64,000 nt of DNA from Herminiimonas arsenicoxydans (lineage in GTDB: Bacteria; Pseudomonadota; Gammaproteobacteria; Burkholderiales; Burkholderiaceae_D), in assembly GCA_000026125.1 (NCBI GenBank), contig CU207211.1:62001-126000 (forward strand), written 5' to 3'. Numbering within the stretch: position 1 is the first letter of the stretch; each line of letters opens with the position of its first letter. Made by a program: the position numbers and the translations under genes. Positions 55,748 through 64,000 of this stretch are shown here, piece by piece. Under the pieces are notes generated by a model. It did not search any database. It worked only from the letters and a program-made list of their open reading frames with translations, and was not told the DNA's origin.

Positions 55748-56634
55748 TGAACCAGCATCGCGATATCTTCCTGATGTGCGCGCCCGAATATTTTGAAGTG
55801 TCCTACATCATCAATCCATGGATGGAGGGGAATGTTGCGCATGGCAATCGGGCAAACGCACAAGGACAATGGCAGGCGCTGATGCATGCCTTGCAACAGG
55901 TGGCGCAAGTCGAGTGCATGCCGGCGGTGGCCGGTGTGCCGGATATGGTCTTTACTGCGAATGGCGGCCTGCTGCTGGGCGATCAGGTAGTGTTGTCATC
56001 TTTTCTTCATGTCCAGCGCCAGGCGGAAGAAGCGCACTTTGCCGCATGGTTCGCCGCGCGCGGCTTGCGTGTGTTGCATATGCCGCATGCATTGCCGTTC
56101 GAGGGTGCCGGCGATGCCTTGCTGGACAGGGCTGCCGACTTGCTGTGGTTCGGTCATGGTCATCGTTCGGATGCCGCTTGCGCCCCCTTGCTCGCCGAAT
56201 TGTTGGATATCGAGGTGCAAGCCGTGAAGCTGGTCGATCCGCGCTTCTATCATCTGGATACTTGTTTCTGCCCCTTGCAAGGTGGTTATTTACTGTACTA
56301 CCCGGACGCCTTTGATACTGCGGCCCAGGCGTGTATCGCGGCGCGCGTGCCGCTGGAAAAACGCTGCGCCGTGTCGCGCGAAGATGCACTGAATTTCGCC
56401 TGCAATGCGGTCAATAGCGGCGAACACGTATTCTTGAATCATGCCTCGCCGGCATTGATCGCACAGTTGCAGCAGTGGGGTTTCCGCGTGCATCAGCTTG
56501 CACTGACGGAATTCATGAAGGCTGGTGGCGCGGCGAAGTGCCTGACGCTGAAAATGAACGAGCCGCGCCGGAAAGCCGGCATGCCGACGCGCCTGTCTGA
56601 CGACAGCCTGCCCGCAGCTGCACCGGCGGTTTAG
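55744..56634 (+). CDS. Amidinohydrolase of the arginine dihydrolase/CtlX type
   Basis: 296-residue guanidine-modifying hydrolase (DDAH/amidinotransferase fold). Features: VPDMVFTANGG near residue 65, FEGAGDAL (Glu120 and Asp124), His170 in YHLDTCFC, and catalytic Cys266 in GGAAKCLTLK. These match arginine dihydrolase-like domains (AgrE/ArgZ), which release ornithine from arginine, or CtlX citrulline hydrolases. Translational coupling to rocD fits a product of ornithine. The substrate is inferred, not seen. Confidence 0.8.
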   Translation: MMNQHRDIFLMCAPEYFEVSYIINPWMEGNVAHGNRANAQGQWQALMHALQQVAQVECMPAVAGVPDMVFTANGGLLLGDQVVLSSFLHVQRQAEEAHFAAWFAARGLRVLHMPHALPFEGAGDALLDRAADLLWFGHGHRSDAACAPLLAELLDIEVQAVKLVDPRFYHLDTCFCPLQGGYLLYYPDAFDTAAQACIAARVPLEKRCAVSREDALNFACNAVNSGEHVFLNHASPALIAQLQQWGFRVHQLALTEFMKAGGAAKCLTLKMNEPRRKAGMPTRLSDDSLPAAAPAV

Positions 56635-56676
56635 CCTGGGACCGGCGGTGGCGCCCTCAGAGCAGGGGCTTTCACG

Positions 56677-56734
56677 TATAATTTCCCCAGCTTTCATGCT
56701 TGTTTAGCCCGGCACAGTTTGTGGCCGGGTTTTT
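56677..56734 (+). promoter_or_regulatory. metH upstream region: -10 element and terminator-like hairpin
   Basis: TATAAT is at 56677-56682, followed about 25 bases later by CCCGGC/GCCGGG with TTTTT (56708-56734), then metH 45 bases on. Either the hairpin ends the upstream rocD operon, or, if TATAAT is a real promoter, it is an attenuator in the metH leader. No SAH, SAM or cobalamin riboswitch was recognised. Confidence 0.4.
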
Positions 56735-56779
56735 GTATTTGTACAGCTGAACCGATAACGAACAGATAGAGAATTGATA

Positions 56780-59700
56780 ATGAAACGCGACGCTATTTCT
56801 CCGACCGAAACCCTCTTGCGCGACCTGATGGCGCGCCGCATCCTGATTCTGGATGGCGCGATGGGGACGATGATTCAGCAATACAAGCTGACAGAAGAAG
56901 ATTATCGCGGCACGCGTTTCGCCGACTTCGCGGTGCCCGGCAAGGAAGTTTTCGTCAAGGGCAATAACGAATTATTGTCGCTGACCCAGCCGCATGTGAT
57001 CAGCGAAATTCACGAAAAGTATCTGGCGGCCGGTGCCGATCTGATCGAAAGCAATACCTTTGGCGCTACTACGGTAGCGCAGGACGATTACCACATGGGT
57101 CATCTGGCCTATGAAATGAACGTGGCCTCGGCGCGCCTGGCGCGCGCTGCCTGCGACAAGTATTCGACGCCGGACAAGCCGCGCTTCGTGGCCGGCGCAC
57201 TCGGCCCCACGCCGAAGACCGCCTCGATCTCGCCGGACGTCAACGATCCGGCGGCACGCAATGTGACCTTCGATCAGTTGGTCGCTTCGTATCTGGAACA
57301 GACGCGCGGCCTGGTGGAAGGCGGCGCCGACGTGCTGCTGGTCGAAACCATTTTCGATACGCTCAACTGCAAAGCCGCATTATTCGCAATCGATCAATTT
57401 TTTGAAGAGTCGGGCCAGCGTTTGCCCATCATGATCTCTGGCACTGTGACCGATGCCTCGGGCCGCATTCTGTCCGGCCAAACGGTGCCGGCATTCTGGC
57501 ATTCGATTCGCCATGCCAGACCGCTGACGGTGGGCTTGAACTGCGCACTCGGTGCGGCGCTGATGCGTCCGTATGCGGAAGAATTGTCGAAGATCGCCGA
57601 TACCTTCGTCTGTATTTATCCGAATGCCGGCTTGCCCAATCCGATGAGTGACACCGGTTTCGACGAGACGCCGGATGTGACCTCCTCCTTGCTGAAGGAT
57701 TTTGCCGAAAGCGGCTTCGTCAATATCGCCGGCGGTTGCTGCGGCACCACGCCGGATCACATCAAGGCGATCGCCGATACGGTCGCGAATATTGCACCGC
57801 GCATCGTCCCCACGATAGAACCAACGATGAAACTGTCGGGCCTGGAACCCTTCATCATCGATGACAACTCTCTGTTTGTTAACGTCGGCGAACGTACCAA
57901 CGTCACCGGCTCCAAAGCATTTGCGCGCCTGATCATCAATGAAAAATACGATGAAGCGCTGACCGTTGCACGGCAACAGGTAGAAAACGGCGCGCAGATC
58001 ATCGACATCAATATGGATGAGGCGATGCTCGATTCAGAGGCGGCGATGACGCGCTTCCTGAATTCGGTGGCATCCGAGCCGGACATCGCACGCGTGCCTA
58101 TCATGATCGATTCGTCGAAATGGTCGGTCATTGAAGCCGGTTTGAAATGCGTGCAGGGCAAGGCGATCGTCAACTCGATTTCGATGAAGGAAGGCGAGGA
58201 AAAATTCCTGCATGACGCGAAGTTGTGCCGTCGTTATGGCGCGGCCGTGATCGTGATGGCCTTCGATGAAAAAGGTCAGGCCGATACTTTCGAACGCAAG
58301 ATAGAAATTTGCGAGCGCGCGTATTGGCTGCTGGTCAATGAAGTCGATTTCCCGCCGGAAGACATCATTTTCGATCCGAACATTTTCGCGATTGCGACCG
58401 GTATCGAAGAACACAATAACTACGCCGTCGACTTTATCAATTCGGTGCGCTGGATCAAGGAGAATTTGCCGCACGCAAAAATCAGCGGCGGCGTATCCAA
58501 CGTCAGCTTCTCGTTCCGCGGCAACGATCCGGCGCGCGAAGCGATCCATACCGTGTTCCTGTATCACGCCATCAAGGCCGGCATGACGATGGGTATCGTC
58601 AACGCCGGCATGGTCGGCGTGTACGACAATCTGCCGGCAGAGTTGAAAGAATGCGTCGAAGACGTGGTGCTGAATCGTCGTGAAGACGCCACCGAGCGCA
58701 TGATCGAAATTGCCGCCACCCTGAAAGCCGGCGACAAGAAGGAAGAAGCCACGCTGGAATGGCGCAGCGGTACCGTGCAGCAGCGTCTGGCGCATGCGCT
58801 GGTACAGGGCATCACGCAATGGATCGTTGAAGACACCGAAGAAGCGCGACAGGAATTGCTGAAAAATGGCGGTCGTCCCATCCATGTGATCGAAGGTCCG
58901 CTGATGGATGGCATGAACATCGTCGGCGATCTGTTCGGCCAGGGCAAAATGTTTTTGCCGCAGGTGGTCAAATCTGCGCGCGTGATGAAGCAGGCGGTTG
59001 CGCATCTGATCCCGTTCATCGAGGAAGAAAAACGTCTGTTGCAGGAACAAACCGGTATCGTCAGCAAACCGAAGGGCAAGATCGTCATCGCTACCGTAAA
59101 GGGTGATGTGCATGACATCGGCAAGAACATCGTATCGGTGGTCCTGCAATGCAATAACTTCGAAGTCGTCAACATGGGCGTGATGGTGCCATGTTCGGAA
59201 ATTCTCGCGCGCGCCAAAGCCGAGAATGCCGACATCATCGGCCTCTCCGGATTGATCACGCCGTCGCTGGAAGAAATGGCTTACGTCGCGAAGGAAATGC
59301 AGCGCGACGAATACTTCCGTGGCTTGAAAACGCCACTGCTGATCGGCGGTGCGACCACCAGCCGTGCGCATACCGCCGTCAAGATCGCGCACAACTACGA
59401 TGGTCCGGTCGTGTATGTACCGGATGCCTCGCGTTCGGTATCGGTTGCGCAATCCCTGCTGACGCCGGAAAGTCGCGATCAATACATTGCCGATATCGCG
59501 ACCGATTACGAGCGCATACGCGTACAGCATGCGAACAAGAAGACCTTGCCGATGCTGAGCCTGGAGCAGGCGCGCGCCAACAAGATGCAGGTGGAATTCA
59601 CCGGCAAATATGCGCCGGTCAAACCGAAGTTCATCGGCCGTCGCGTGTTCAAGAATGTCGATCTGGCGACGATTGCGCAATATATCGATTGGGGCCCGTT

Positions 59701-60538
59701 CTTCCAGACCTGGGATCTGGCCGGCCCCTACCCTGCGATTCTGACGGATGAAGTGGTGGGCGATGCCGCGACCAAGGTGTTTGCCGAAGGGCAGGCCTTG
59801 CTGAAAAAAATCATTGAAGGTCGCTGGCTGACCGCCAACGGCGTGATTGCATTGCTGCCGGCCAATACCGTCAATGACGACGACATCGAGGTGTACACCG
59901 ATGAAACGCGCACTCAGGTTGCTTTCACCTATTACGGTGTGCGCCAGCAAACCGTCAAGCCGATCATCGATGGCGTGCAGCGTCCCAATCAGTGTCTGGC
60001 CGATTTCATTGCACCGAAATCATCCGGCATTGCCGATTACATCGGCCTGTTTGCAGTGACGGCAGGGCTGGGTATTGAAAAATACGAGAAGCGCTTTGAA
60101 GATGCGTACGACGATTATTCTTCCATCATGCTGAAGTCGCTGGCGGATCGTCTGGCGGAAGCGTTCGCCGAACAGCTGCATGAACGCGTGCGTACCGATT
60201 TGTGGGGTTATGTGCCGGATGAAGCCTTGAGCAATGAAGCAATGATCAAGGAAGAATACCTGGGCATACGCCCTGCTCCCGGCTATCCGGCGTGCCCCGA
60301 ACATACGGTCAAGGCTGAGATGTTCAAGACCTTGCAGGCGGAAGAAATCGGCATGATGCTGACCGATTCGTTTGCGATGTTCCCGGGTGCGGCGGTATCT
60401 GGTTTTTATTTCGCCCATCCGGAAGCAAAATACTTTGTGGTCGGCAAAATCGGCGAGGATCAGGTCAAGGACATGGTGCTGCGACGCGGCGTTTCGCAGG
60501 AAGATATCGAACGCTGGCTGGCGCCTAACCTGTCTTGA
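56780..60538 (+). CDS. metH: Cobalamin-dependent methionine synthase
   Basis: 1252-residue full-length MetH. It transfers a methyl group from methyltetrahydrofolate to homocysteine via cobalamin. The N-terminal homocysteine domain (zinc Cys in GGCCGTT), the pterin domain, the B12 domain with DVHDIGKNI near residue 776, and the C-terminal SAM-activation domain ([13 protein letters not shown]) are in the usual order and length. ATG 56780 gives the standard start. A strong terminator follows. Confidence 0.98.
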   Translation: MKRDAISPTETLLRDLMARRILILDGAMGTMIQQYKLTEEDYRGTRFADFAVPGKEVFVKGNNELLSLTQPHVISEIHEKYLAAGADLIESNTFGATTVAQDDYHMGHLAYEMNVASARLARAACDKYSTPDKPRFVAGALGPTPKTASISPDVNDPAARNVTFDQLVASYLEQTRGLVEGGADVLLVETIFDTLNCKAALFAIDQFFEESGQRLPIMISGTVTDASGRILSGQTVPAFWHSIRHARPLTVGLNCALGAALMRPYAEELSKIADTFVCIYPNAGLPNPMSDTGFDETPDVTSSLLKDFAESGFVNIAGGCCGTTPDHIKAIADTVANIAPRIVPTIEPTMKLSGLEPFIIDDNSLFVNVGERTNVTGSKAFARLIINEKYDEALTVARQQVENGAQIIDINMDEAMLDSEAAMTRFLNSVASEPDIARVPIMIDSSKWSVIEAGLKCVQGKAIVNSISMKEGEEKFLHDAKLCRRYGAAVIVMAFDEKGQADTFERKIEICERAYWLLVNEVDFPPEDIIFDPNIFAIATGIEEHNNYAVDFINSVRWIKENLPHAKISGGVSNVSFSFRGNDPAREAIHTVFLYHAIKAGMTMGIVNAGMVGVYDNLPAELKECVEDVVLNRREDATERMIEIAATLKAGDKKEEATLEWRSGTVQQRLAHALVQGITQWIVEDTEEARQELLKNGGRPIHVIEGPLMDGMNIVGDLFGQGKMFLPQVVKSARVMKQAVAHLIPFIEEEKRLLQEQTGIVSKPKGKIVIATVKGDVHDIGKNIVSVVLQCNNFEVVNMGVMVPCSEILARAKAENADIIGLSGLITPSLEEMAYVAKEMQRDEYFRGLKTPLLIGGATTSRAHTAVKIAHNYDGPVVYVPDASRSVSVAQSLLTPESRDQYIADIATDYERIRVQHANKKTLPMLSLEQARANKMQVEFTGKYAPVKPKFIGRRVFKNVDLATIAQYIDWGPFFQTWDLAGPYPAILTDEVVGDAATKVFAEGQALLKKIIEGRWLTANGVIALLPANTVNDDDIEVYTDETRTQVAFTYYGVRQQTVKPIIDGVQRPNQCLADFIAPKSSGIADYIGLFAVTAGLGIEKYEKRFEDAYDDYSSIMLKSLADRLAEAFAEQLHERVRTDLWGYVPDEALSNEAMIKEEYLGIRPAPGYPACPEHTVKAEMFKTLQAEEIGMMLTDSFAMFPGAAVSGFYFAHPEAKYFVVGKIGEDQVKDMVLRRGVSQEDIERWLAPNLS

Positions 60539-60576
60539 TCCGATGATGAGTGGCGATGCACTATCGCCGCATCAAT

Positions 60577-60612
60577 AAAAAAGCTGCAGGAATTTTCCTG
60601 CAGCTTTTTTTA
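60577..60612 (+). terminator. Terminator after metH
   Basis: AAAAAAGCTGCAGG pairs with CCTGCAGCTTTTTT around a six-base loop, T-run on both strands; shared with the convergent amidotransferase gene. Confidence 0.9.
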
Positions 60613-60632
60613 TGTGCATCGAATGTACGGGT

Positions 60633-61400
60633 TCAAGGCAAAGGCATGCCGTCAATGAATACCTTCAATTCACCGGTTTTGAATTGCGTCCATGTTTCAT
60701 TCGTGGTTAGCGGTTCGGTGACGATGATCGCGACGCGGTCACTCGGCGTCGTCACTTCGGAAAAATCCACTTTCATGTCTTCATCGCACAGTACTGCTTC
60801 GGCAAACGGAAACTGCCGCACGATGTAATGCAGATTGGTCGAGCAATGCGCAAACAGTGCCGAGCCATCGGACAGCATCATGTTGAAGGTGCCATGCGTG
60901 GCGATTTCGGCGCACAGTTTTTCAATCGCAGCGCGCAGTGGCGGCAGTGCCGGCAAGGCATCGCCAAACTGGCGACGCAATTCCTGCAGGATGTAGCAGA
61001 AGGCAGCTTCGCTATCGGTGTTGCCGACCGGCCTATACGGACCGTTCAACTCCGGATTGAAACCTTTCAGATCGCCGTTATGCGCGAAGACGAAATAGTG
61101 GCCCCATAGTTCGCGCACGAAGGGATGGCAGTTTTCCAGTGCGACGTGACCTTGCGTGGCCTTGCGGATATGCGCGATGACATTCTTTGACTTGATGGGG
61201 AAGCGCCGTATCAGCTCGGCAACCGGCGATGCGATCGCGGCCTGATAATCGACAAAGTGGCGTACGCCGGCACCTTCAAAAAATGCGATGCCCCAGCCGT
61301 CATTGTGGGCATCGGTACCGCCGCTGCGTGTTGCAAAACCGGTGAAGCTGAACACGATATCGGTGGGAACATTGCAATTCATTCCGAGAAGCTGGCACAT
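60633..61400 (-). CDS. Class II glutamine amidotransferase
   Basis: 255-residue YafJ-like protein. Cys2 becomes the N-terminal nucleophile after Met removal (MCQLLGMN). NDGWGIAFFEG, IAHIRKATQG, FAHNGDLKGF and NTDSEAAFCY are the Ntn amidotransferase motifs. It lacks a synthetase domain, so the ammonia acceptor is unknown. Confidence 0.88.
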   Translation of the reverse strand: MCQLLGMNCNVPTDIVFSFTGFATRSGGTDAHNDGWGIAFFEGAGVRHFVDYQAAIASPVAELIRRFPIKSKNVIAHIRKATQGHVALENCHPFVRELWGHYFVFAHNGDLKGFNPELNGPYRPVGNTDSEAAFCYILQELRRQFGDALPALPPLRAAIEKLCAEIATHGTFNMMLSDGSALFAHCSTNLHYIVRQFPFAEAVLCDEDMKVDFSEVTTPSDRVAIIVTEPLTTNETWTQFKTGELKVFIDGMPLP

Positions 61401-61445
61401 GTATTTCCGTTGAAACTGTAGTTGTTCTGTTAGGCAGGATAGTCG

Positions 61446-62162
61446 CTACAGTAGCACGACTGCCGGCTTGTCAGTCCCTCCGGCGCTGTGCCCGGATGCA
61501 AGCGCAATCCGGCAACGCCAGAGCGCATGTCCGGAGGCTTGATATTTTTGTTCAAACGGCGTGATGGCCCGCTCGGGCACATAGGCTTCGCAGGCAACGG
61601 GCTGCTGCGTCAACTGCTGCAGGGCGGTGCCAAATTCTTCCACGTAAATACGCCAGTTGCTGCGGCATTCCAGTACGCCGCCCAGTGCAACGATGGTGGG
61701 AAATACCGGGTGACCCTGCCAGCGGCGCGCCAGATGTCCGATCTTCGGCCAGGGATTCGGATAGAGAATGTAATGTCGGACCAGCGGCACTCCGCTTTGC
61801 AGAAGCAGTCGCCAGTAATCGACCAGATCAGCGCGCAGGCGCAGAACATTCGATGGCATCGGATGCGGCCAGTGCGTGTTGCGCGCAATACGATCCGCGG
61901 ATTGATCGACGCCGATAACAAAGTGATCCGGGAATTGCGTGGCCAGATGCAGGCTGGATAATCCGACGCCGCAAGCGGCATCGAGGATCAATGGCTTCGC
62001 GCCGGCCTGCTGCCATGCCGTCATGCTGTGCTGGAAGGCCGCGCGATTGTAATCAGTGATCGGTTTTTGAAATACATGCGTTGCATGCCTTGCCAGCCGT
62101 GCGCCCAATTGCTGATGGACTTCATGCTGGCGACTGATGATGAGATGGGAATTCGCGTGCAT
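61446..62162 (-). CDS. TrmB-like SAM-dependent methyltransferase
   Basis: 238-residue methyltransferase. The SAM site is ILDAACGVGLSSLHLA; YPNPWPK in the fourth strand corresponds to the TrmB PDPWPKK motif. The usual KKRHNKRR stretch after it is replaced by IGHLARRWQ, and the N-terminus is short. It may be a diverged tRNA (m7G46) methyltransferase or a paralogue with another substrate. The ATG at 62162 fits the domain. Confidence 0.75.
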   Translation of the reverse strand: MHANSHLIISRQHEVHQQLGARLARHATHVFQKPITDYNRAAFQHSMTAWQQAGAKPLILDAACGVGLSSLHLATQFPDHFVIGVDQSADRIARNTHWPHPMPSNVLRLRADLVDYWRLLLQSGVPLVRHYILYPNPWPKIGHLARRWQGHPVFPTIVALGGVLECRSNWRIYVEEFGTALQQLTQQPVACEAYVPERAITPFEQKYQASGHALWRCRIALASGHSAGGTDKPAVVLL

Positions 62163-62198
62163 CGCGATGGAATGGACTGAAGTGAGTAGGGAGATAAT

Positions 62199-62243
62199 GC
62201 AAAAATGCGCCTGCAATCATTGAACATGATAATGCAGGCGCAC
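62199..62243 (-). terminator. Terminator after the DUF3567 gene
   Basis: On the minus strand TGCGCCTGCA pairs with TGCAGGCGCA, an inner ATCAT/ATGAT pair extends the stem, and TTTTT follows. It ends DUF3567 transcription ahead of the methyltransferase gene. Confidence 0.75.
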
Positions 62244-62278
62244 AAGAATGCAATCTCTTCCGCAGAAGAGAAATATGT

Positions 62279-62536
62279 TTAGTGGAAGGTGACAGGCTGG
62301 CTCATGAATGAACCGTAGTTGCCGAGAAAGTCGTCGATTTCCTCTATGCTGGGCTCGGTCACAATCAAATCCTTTACGTCCCGGCGGAATAATTCCGCCA
62401 GTGCACCGGCAATGAATATTTCGCGTTTTGCCGGTTTGTCCATGATTTCATAGCCGCCGAAGCGCAGCGCATCGCAGTCGTCATCGACGCCGAATTCCAC
62501 CACGCTGTACTGCTCACTGTTATAGATCACGTTCAT
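62279..62536 (-). CDS. DUF3567 family protein
   Basis: 85-residue protein typical of Burkholderiales. MNVIYNSEQYSVVEFG and the middle block GGYEIMDKPAKREIFI match DUF3567. Function unknown. AGGAGG lies just upstream of the ATG. It has its own terminator. Confidence 0.87.
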   Translation of the reverse strand: MNVIYNSEQYSVVEFGVDDDCDALRFGGYEIMDKPAKREIFIAGALAELFRRDVKDLIVTEPSIEEIDDFLGNYGSFMSQPVTFH

Positions 62537-62717
62537 ATACCCTCCTGTTGCCTATGCAATGAAAATCATCGCGCTGATAGAGACATGGCGCAGATCGGGA
62601 TAATTTCAAGACCGGAACCGTACTGTCTGTCCATAATTTGGTAACGGCTTGTTACCGAGAATATTGAATGGCGCTCACGAAGATCAACAAAGTGATCGAA
62701 ATATCATTGTTGTTTTG

Positions 62718-63086
62718 TTATGTAGCGACGGCAATATCGTCTGTGAGCGTGAGCAGCGTGTCGTACGGTGGCTGCGCGAGGAAGAGGCGCAATTGTTCTA
62801 TGTGTTCGCTGTTGGCGACGCTGATATACAGGCGCGCAGGTTTGCTGCGCAAGATGCGGTTCAGGTGTACGCGCATGATCATGTTGCCGGTGCAGCACAT
62901 GCAGCCGGGGGCAATACGCACGATAGTCAGGAGGGAGTTGCCTGTCTGAGCATCCAGTTCGCTGCTGCCGTCGGGCAGGCCTTCCAGGATGATCGCGGTT
63001 TTCTGGTTTGAAGCGAGGTGGCCGAGGATGAGAGTTTCGCGTTTGCGGGCTCCGCCGCCTGTTACCAGCGACGTCAGAGTCGTCAT
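62718..63086 (-). CDS. CobW/G3E-like small protein with degenerate Walker A
   Basis: 122 residues resembling the first half of a COG0523/CobW GTPase. The start (TSLVTGGGARKRETLILGHL) aligns with the Walker A region but the GKT/S triplet is lost. GCMCCTGN keeps the C-x-C-C metal motif, and the following RILRSKPARLYI resembles the next block. The downstream GTPase motifs are absent. The ATG overlaps the response-regulator stop (ATGA), so it is translationally coupled to it. Function unknown. Confidence 0.6.
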   Translation of the reverse strand: MTTLTSLVTGGGARKRETLILGHLASNQKTAIILEGLPDGSSELDAQTGNSLLTIVRIAPGCMCCTGNMIMRVHLNRILRSKPARLYISVANSEHIEQLRLFLAQPPYDTLLTLTDDIAVAT

Positions 63087-63793
63087 CCTTTTTTTGCTAT
63101 CTTGCCTGGTTCGACACCGAGTTGCTTGAGCTTGCGATACAGGTGCGTGCGTTCGAGGCCGGTTTTTTCCGCGACGCGCGTCATGCTGCCGCCTTCCTGT
63201 CCCAGATGATGCTCGAAGTAGGCGCGCTCGAATGCATCGCGCGCTTCGCGCAACGGCAGTTCGAACGACGTGGTAAAAAATTGCGTATCGGCAGACATCA
63301 GCGATACCGGCGTGCTGGTCGGGTAGCTGATGCCGGCCAGGGGCTGGTGACTTCTATCTGAGGATAAATGCGTATCGTTGTGGATGATGGGTGCGCGTAC
63401 CGGAATGGACGCCACGCGGCTTACTTCCTGGCCGCGCGAGATGCCTTGTTGCACGGCCTTCAAGAGTTTTTGCAGCGAGATCGGTTTTTCCAGAAAGTTG
63501 AGCGCGCCTATGCGGGTTGCTTCGACTGCTGTGTCGATCGTCGCGTGGCCGGACATCATGATGACCGGCATGGTCAGCAAGCCATCGCGTTGCCATTCCT
63601 TGAGCAGCGTCACGCCGTCAGTATCGGGCATCCAGATATCCAGCAAAACCAGATCCGGCTTGGCCGCAGCACGCAGTTCACGCGCCTGCTGTGCATTTTC
63701 TGCTGTTGCTACGACATGTCCTTCATCTCCCAGGATTTCCGACAGCAACTCCCGTATTCCCATTTCGTCATCAACAACTAGAATATTGGCCAT
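63083..63793 (-). CDS. Response regulator with Fis-type HTH, lacking an AAA+ domain
   Basis: 236-residue regulator. The receiver (1-120) has Asp52 as phosphoacceptor in LLDIWMPD and a conserved Lys in FLEKPIS. A linker (120-180) leads directly to a Fis-like HTH (about 190-230, RVAEKTGLERTHLYRKLKQLG). The sigma-54-interacting AAA+ domain of NtrX/NtrC is missing. A strong GAGGGAGG precedes the ATG. The kinase gene lies 60 bases upstream. Confidence 0.88.
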   Translation of the reverse strand: MANILVVDDEMGIRELLSEILGDEGHVVATAENAQQARELRAAAKPDLVLLDIWMPDTDGVTLLKEWQRDGLLTMPVIMMSGHATIDTAVEATRIGALNFLEKPISLQKLLKAVQQGISRGQEVSRVASIPVRAPIIHNDTHLSSDRSHQPLAGISYPTSTPVSLMSADTQFFTTSFELPLREARDAFERAYFEHHLGQEGGSMTRVAEKTGLERTHLYRKLKQLGVEPGKIAKKG

Positions 63794-63853
63794 CTGTTCA
63801 CCTCCCTCATCATGATCGTCATCCTCTTTTGCAAGTCCTGTAGTCAGACTTTG

Positions 63854-64000
63854 TCAGGAGGATAACTTTAACAGCAAAATTGCCACTTTTGCACCATTTG
63901 TGCTGGTCCTGTTTTTGATGTCGATACGTCCACCGTGTTCCTCAATAATTTTTTTCACCATTGCAAGACCCAGACCCGTACCGCGCGGTTTGGATGTGAT
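63854..64000 (-). CDS. Histidine kinase, C-terminal end (partial)
   Basis: The last 48 codons of a sensor kinase reach the right window edge. RGTGLGLAMVKKIIEEHGG is the G2 box and end of the HATPase domain. With the response regulator downstream it forms an NtrY/NtrX-like two-component pair. The sensor part lies outside the window. Confidence 0.88.
   Translation of the reverse strand: MTSKPRGTGLGLAMVKKIIEEHGGRIDIKNRTSTNGAKVAILLLKLSS

Noticed and set aside
56635..56779. SAM, SAH or cobalamin riboswitch upstream of metH
   Set aside because: The region is too short for a cobalamin element and lacks SAH/SAM consensus strings; only a simple terminator-like hairpin is visible.
58034..59950. 638-codon ORF antisense to metH
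   Set aside because: It is the mirror frame of a strongly conserved gene with biased codon use, and its protein (His/Arg/Gln-rich) has no family features.
1..64000. tRNA genes, rRNA genes, CRISPR arrays, IS elements
   Set aside because: No cloverleaf-like sequence, repeat-spacer array or transposase was recognised by eye; a tRNAscan or IS search would be needed to be certain.

Overview
The window is ordinary, gene-dense chromosome of a betaproteobacterium. Lineage-typical families (DUF3567, DUF3717, DUF3144), the gene orders argS–SPOR–dsbA and LysM–dprA–smg–topB opposite def–fmt, and the moderate-to-high GC codon use all suggest Burkholderiales, most likely Oxalobacteraceae of the Herminiimonas/Janthinobacterium type. 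No rRNA, tRNA, IS element, prophage or CRISPR array was seen.

Layout. 1–4.5 kb: a partial DUF3144 gene, an ABM-fold protein, creA, an AI-2E-type transporter, a flavoprotein and the DNA glycosylase tag. 4.5–5.4 kb: two tandem repeats that read on the minus strand as sibling small RNA genes, each with operator, promoter, C/U-rich body and terminator. A guanidine-II (mini-ykkC) riboswitch then precedes the guanidinium exporter sugE. 5.4–8.6 kb: a SET-domain protein and a cheW–mcp pair. 9–19 kb: a COG2509 flavoprotein, corA, an M15 peptidase, a B12-binding radical SAM protein, a SulP transporter, terC and a fatty-acid hydroxylase with a palindrome over its promoter. 19.2–24.6 kb: two paralogous FCD/GntR regulators bracket an alpha/beta hydrolase, an iron alcohol dehydrogenase and an MFS transporter, which looks like a small catabolic locus. 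25–29 kb: argS, SPOR protein, dsbA, SDR. 29–30.3 kb: dispersed repeats beside an AT-rich DUF2971 gene, the one clear accessory insertion.

31.5–35.2 kb: ychJ-like gene, then bioA–bioD–bioB. bioF is absent; a 37-codon ORF coupled to the bioA stop codon sits where it would be expected. 35.3–40.1 kb: HMG-CoA lyase and a TRAP transporter operon dctP–dctQ–dctM, with an enlarged DctM and an internal terminator after dctP. 40.6–44.7 kb: a GNAT–UPF0060–DUF1289 overlapping cluster, an Ada/AraC/AlkA fusion and ogt (alkylation repair). 44.8–51.7 kb: NYN–LOTUS protein, topB, smg, dprA, LysM protein. 51.9–53.9 kb: def–fmt–lipoprotein. 53.9–56.6 kb: a divergent Lrp regulator with rocD and an arginine-dihydrolase-like amidinohydrolase, a likely arginine-to-glutamate-semialdehyde route. 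56.8–62.5 kb: metH, a class II amidotransferase, a TrmB-like methyltransferase and a DUF3567 gene. 62.7–64 kb: a minus-strand operon of histidine kinase (partial), a response regulator with Fis-type HTH but no AAA+ domain, and a small CobW-like protein that keeps a CxCC motif but has lost its Walker A.

The strongest candidate for an undescribed system is the tandem sRNA locus at 4498–4840. In both copies the operator, -35, -10 and transcript are conserved at identical spacing, while the promoter spacer DNA has diverged.
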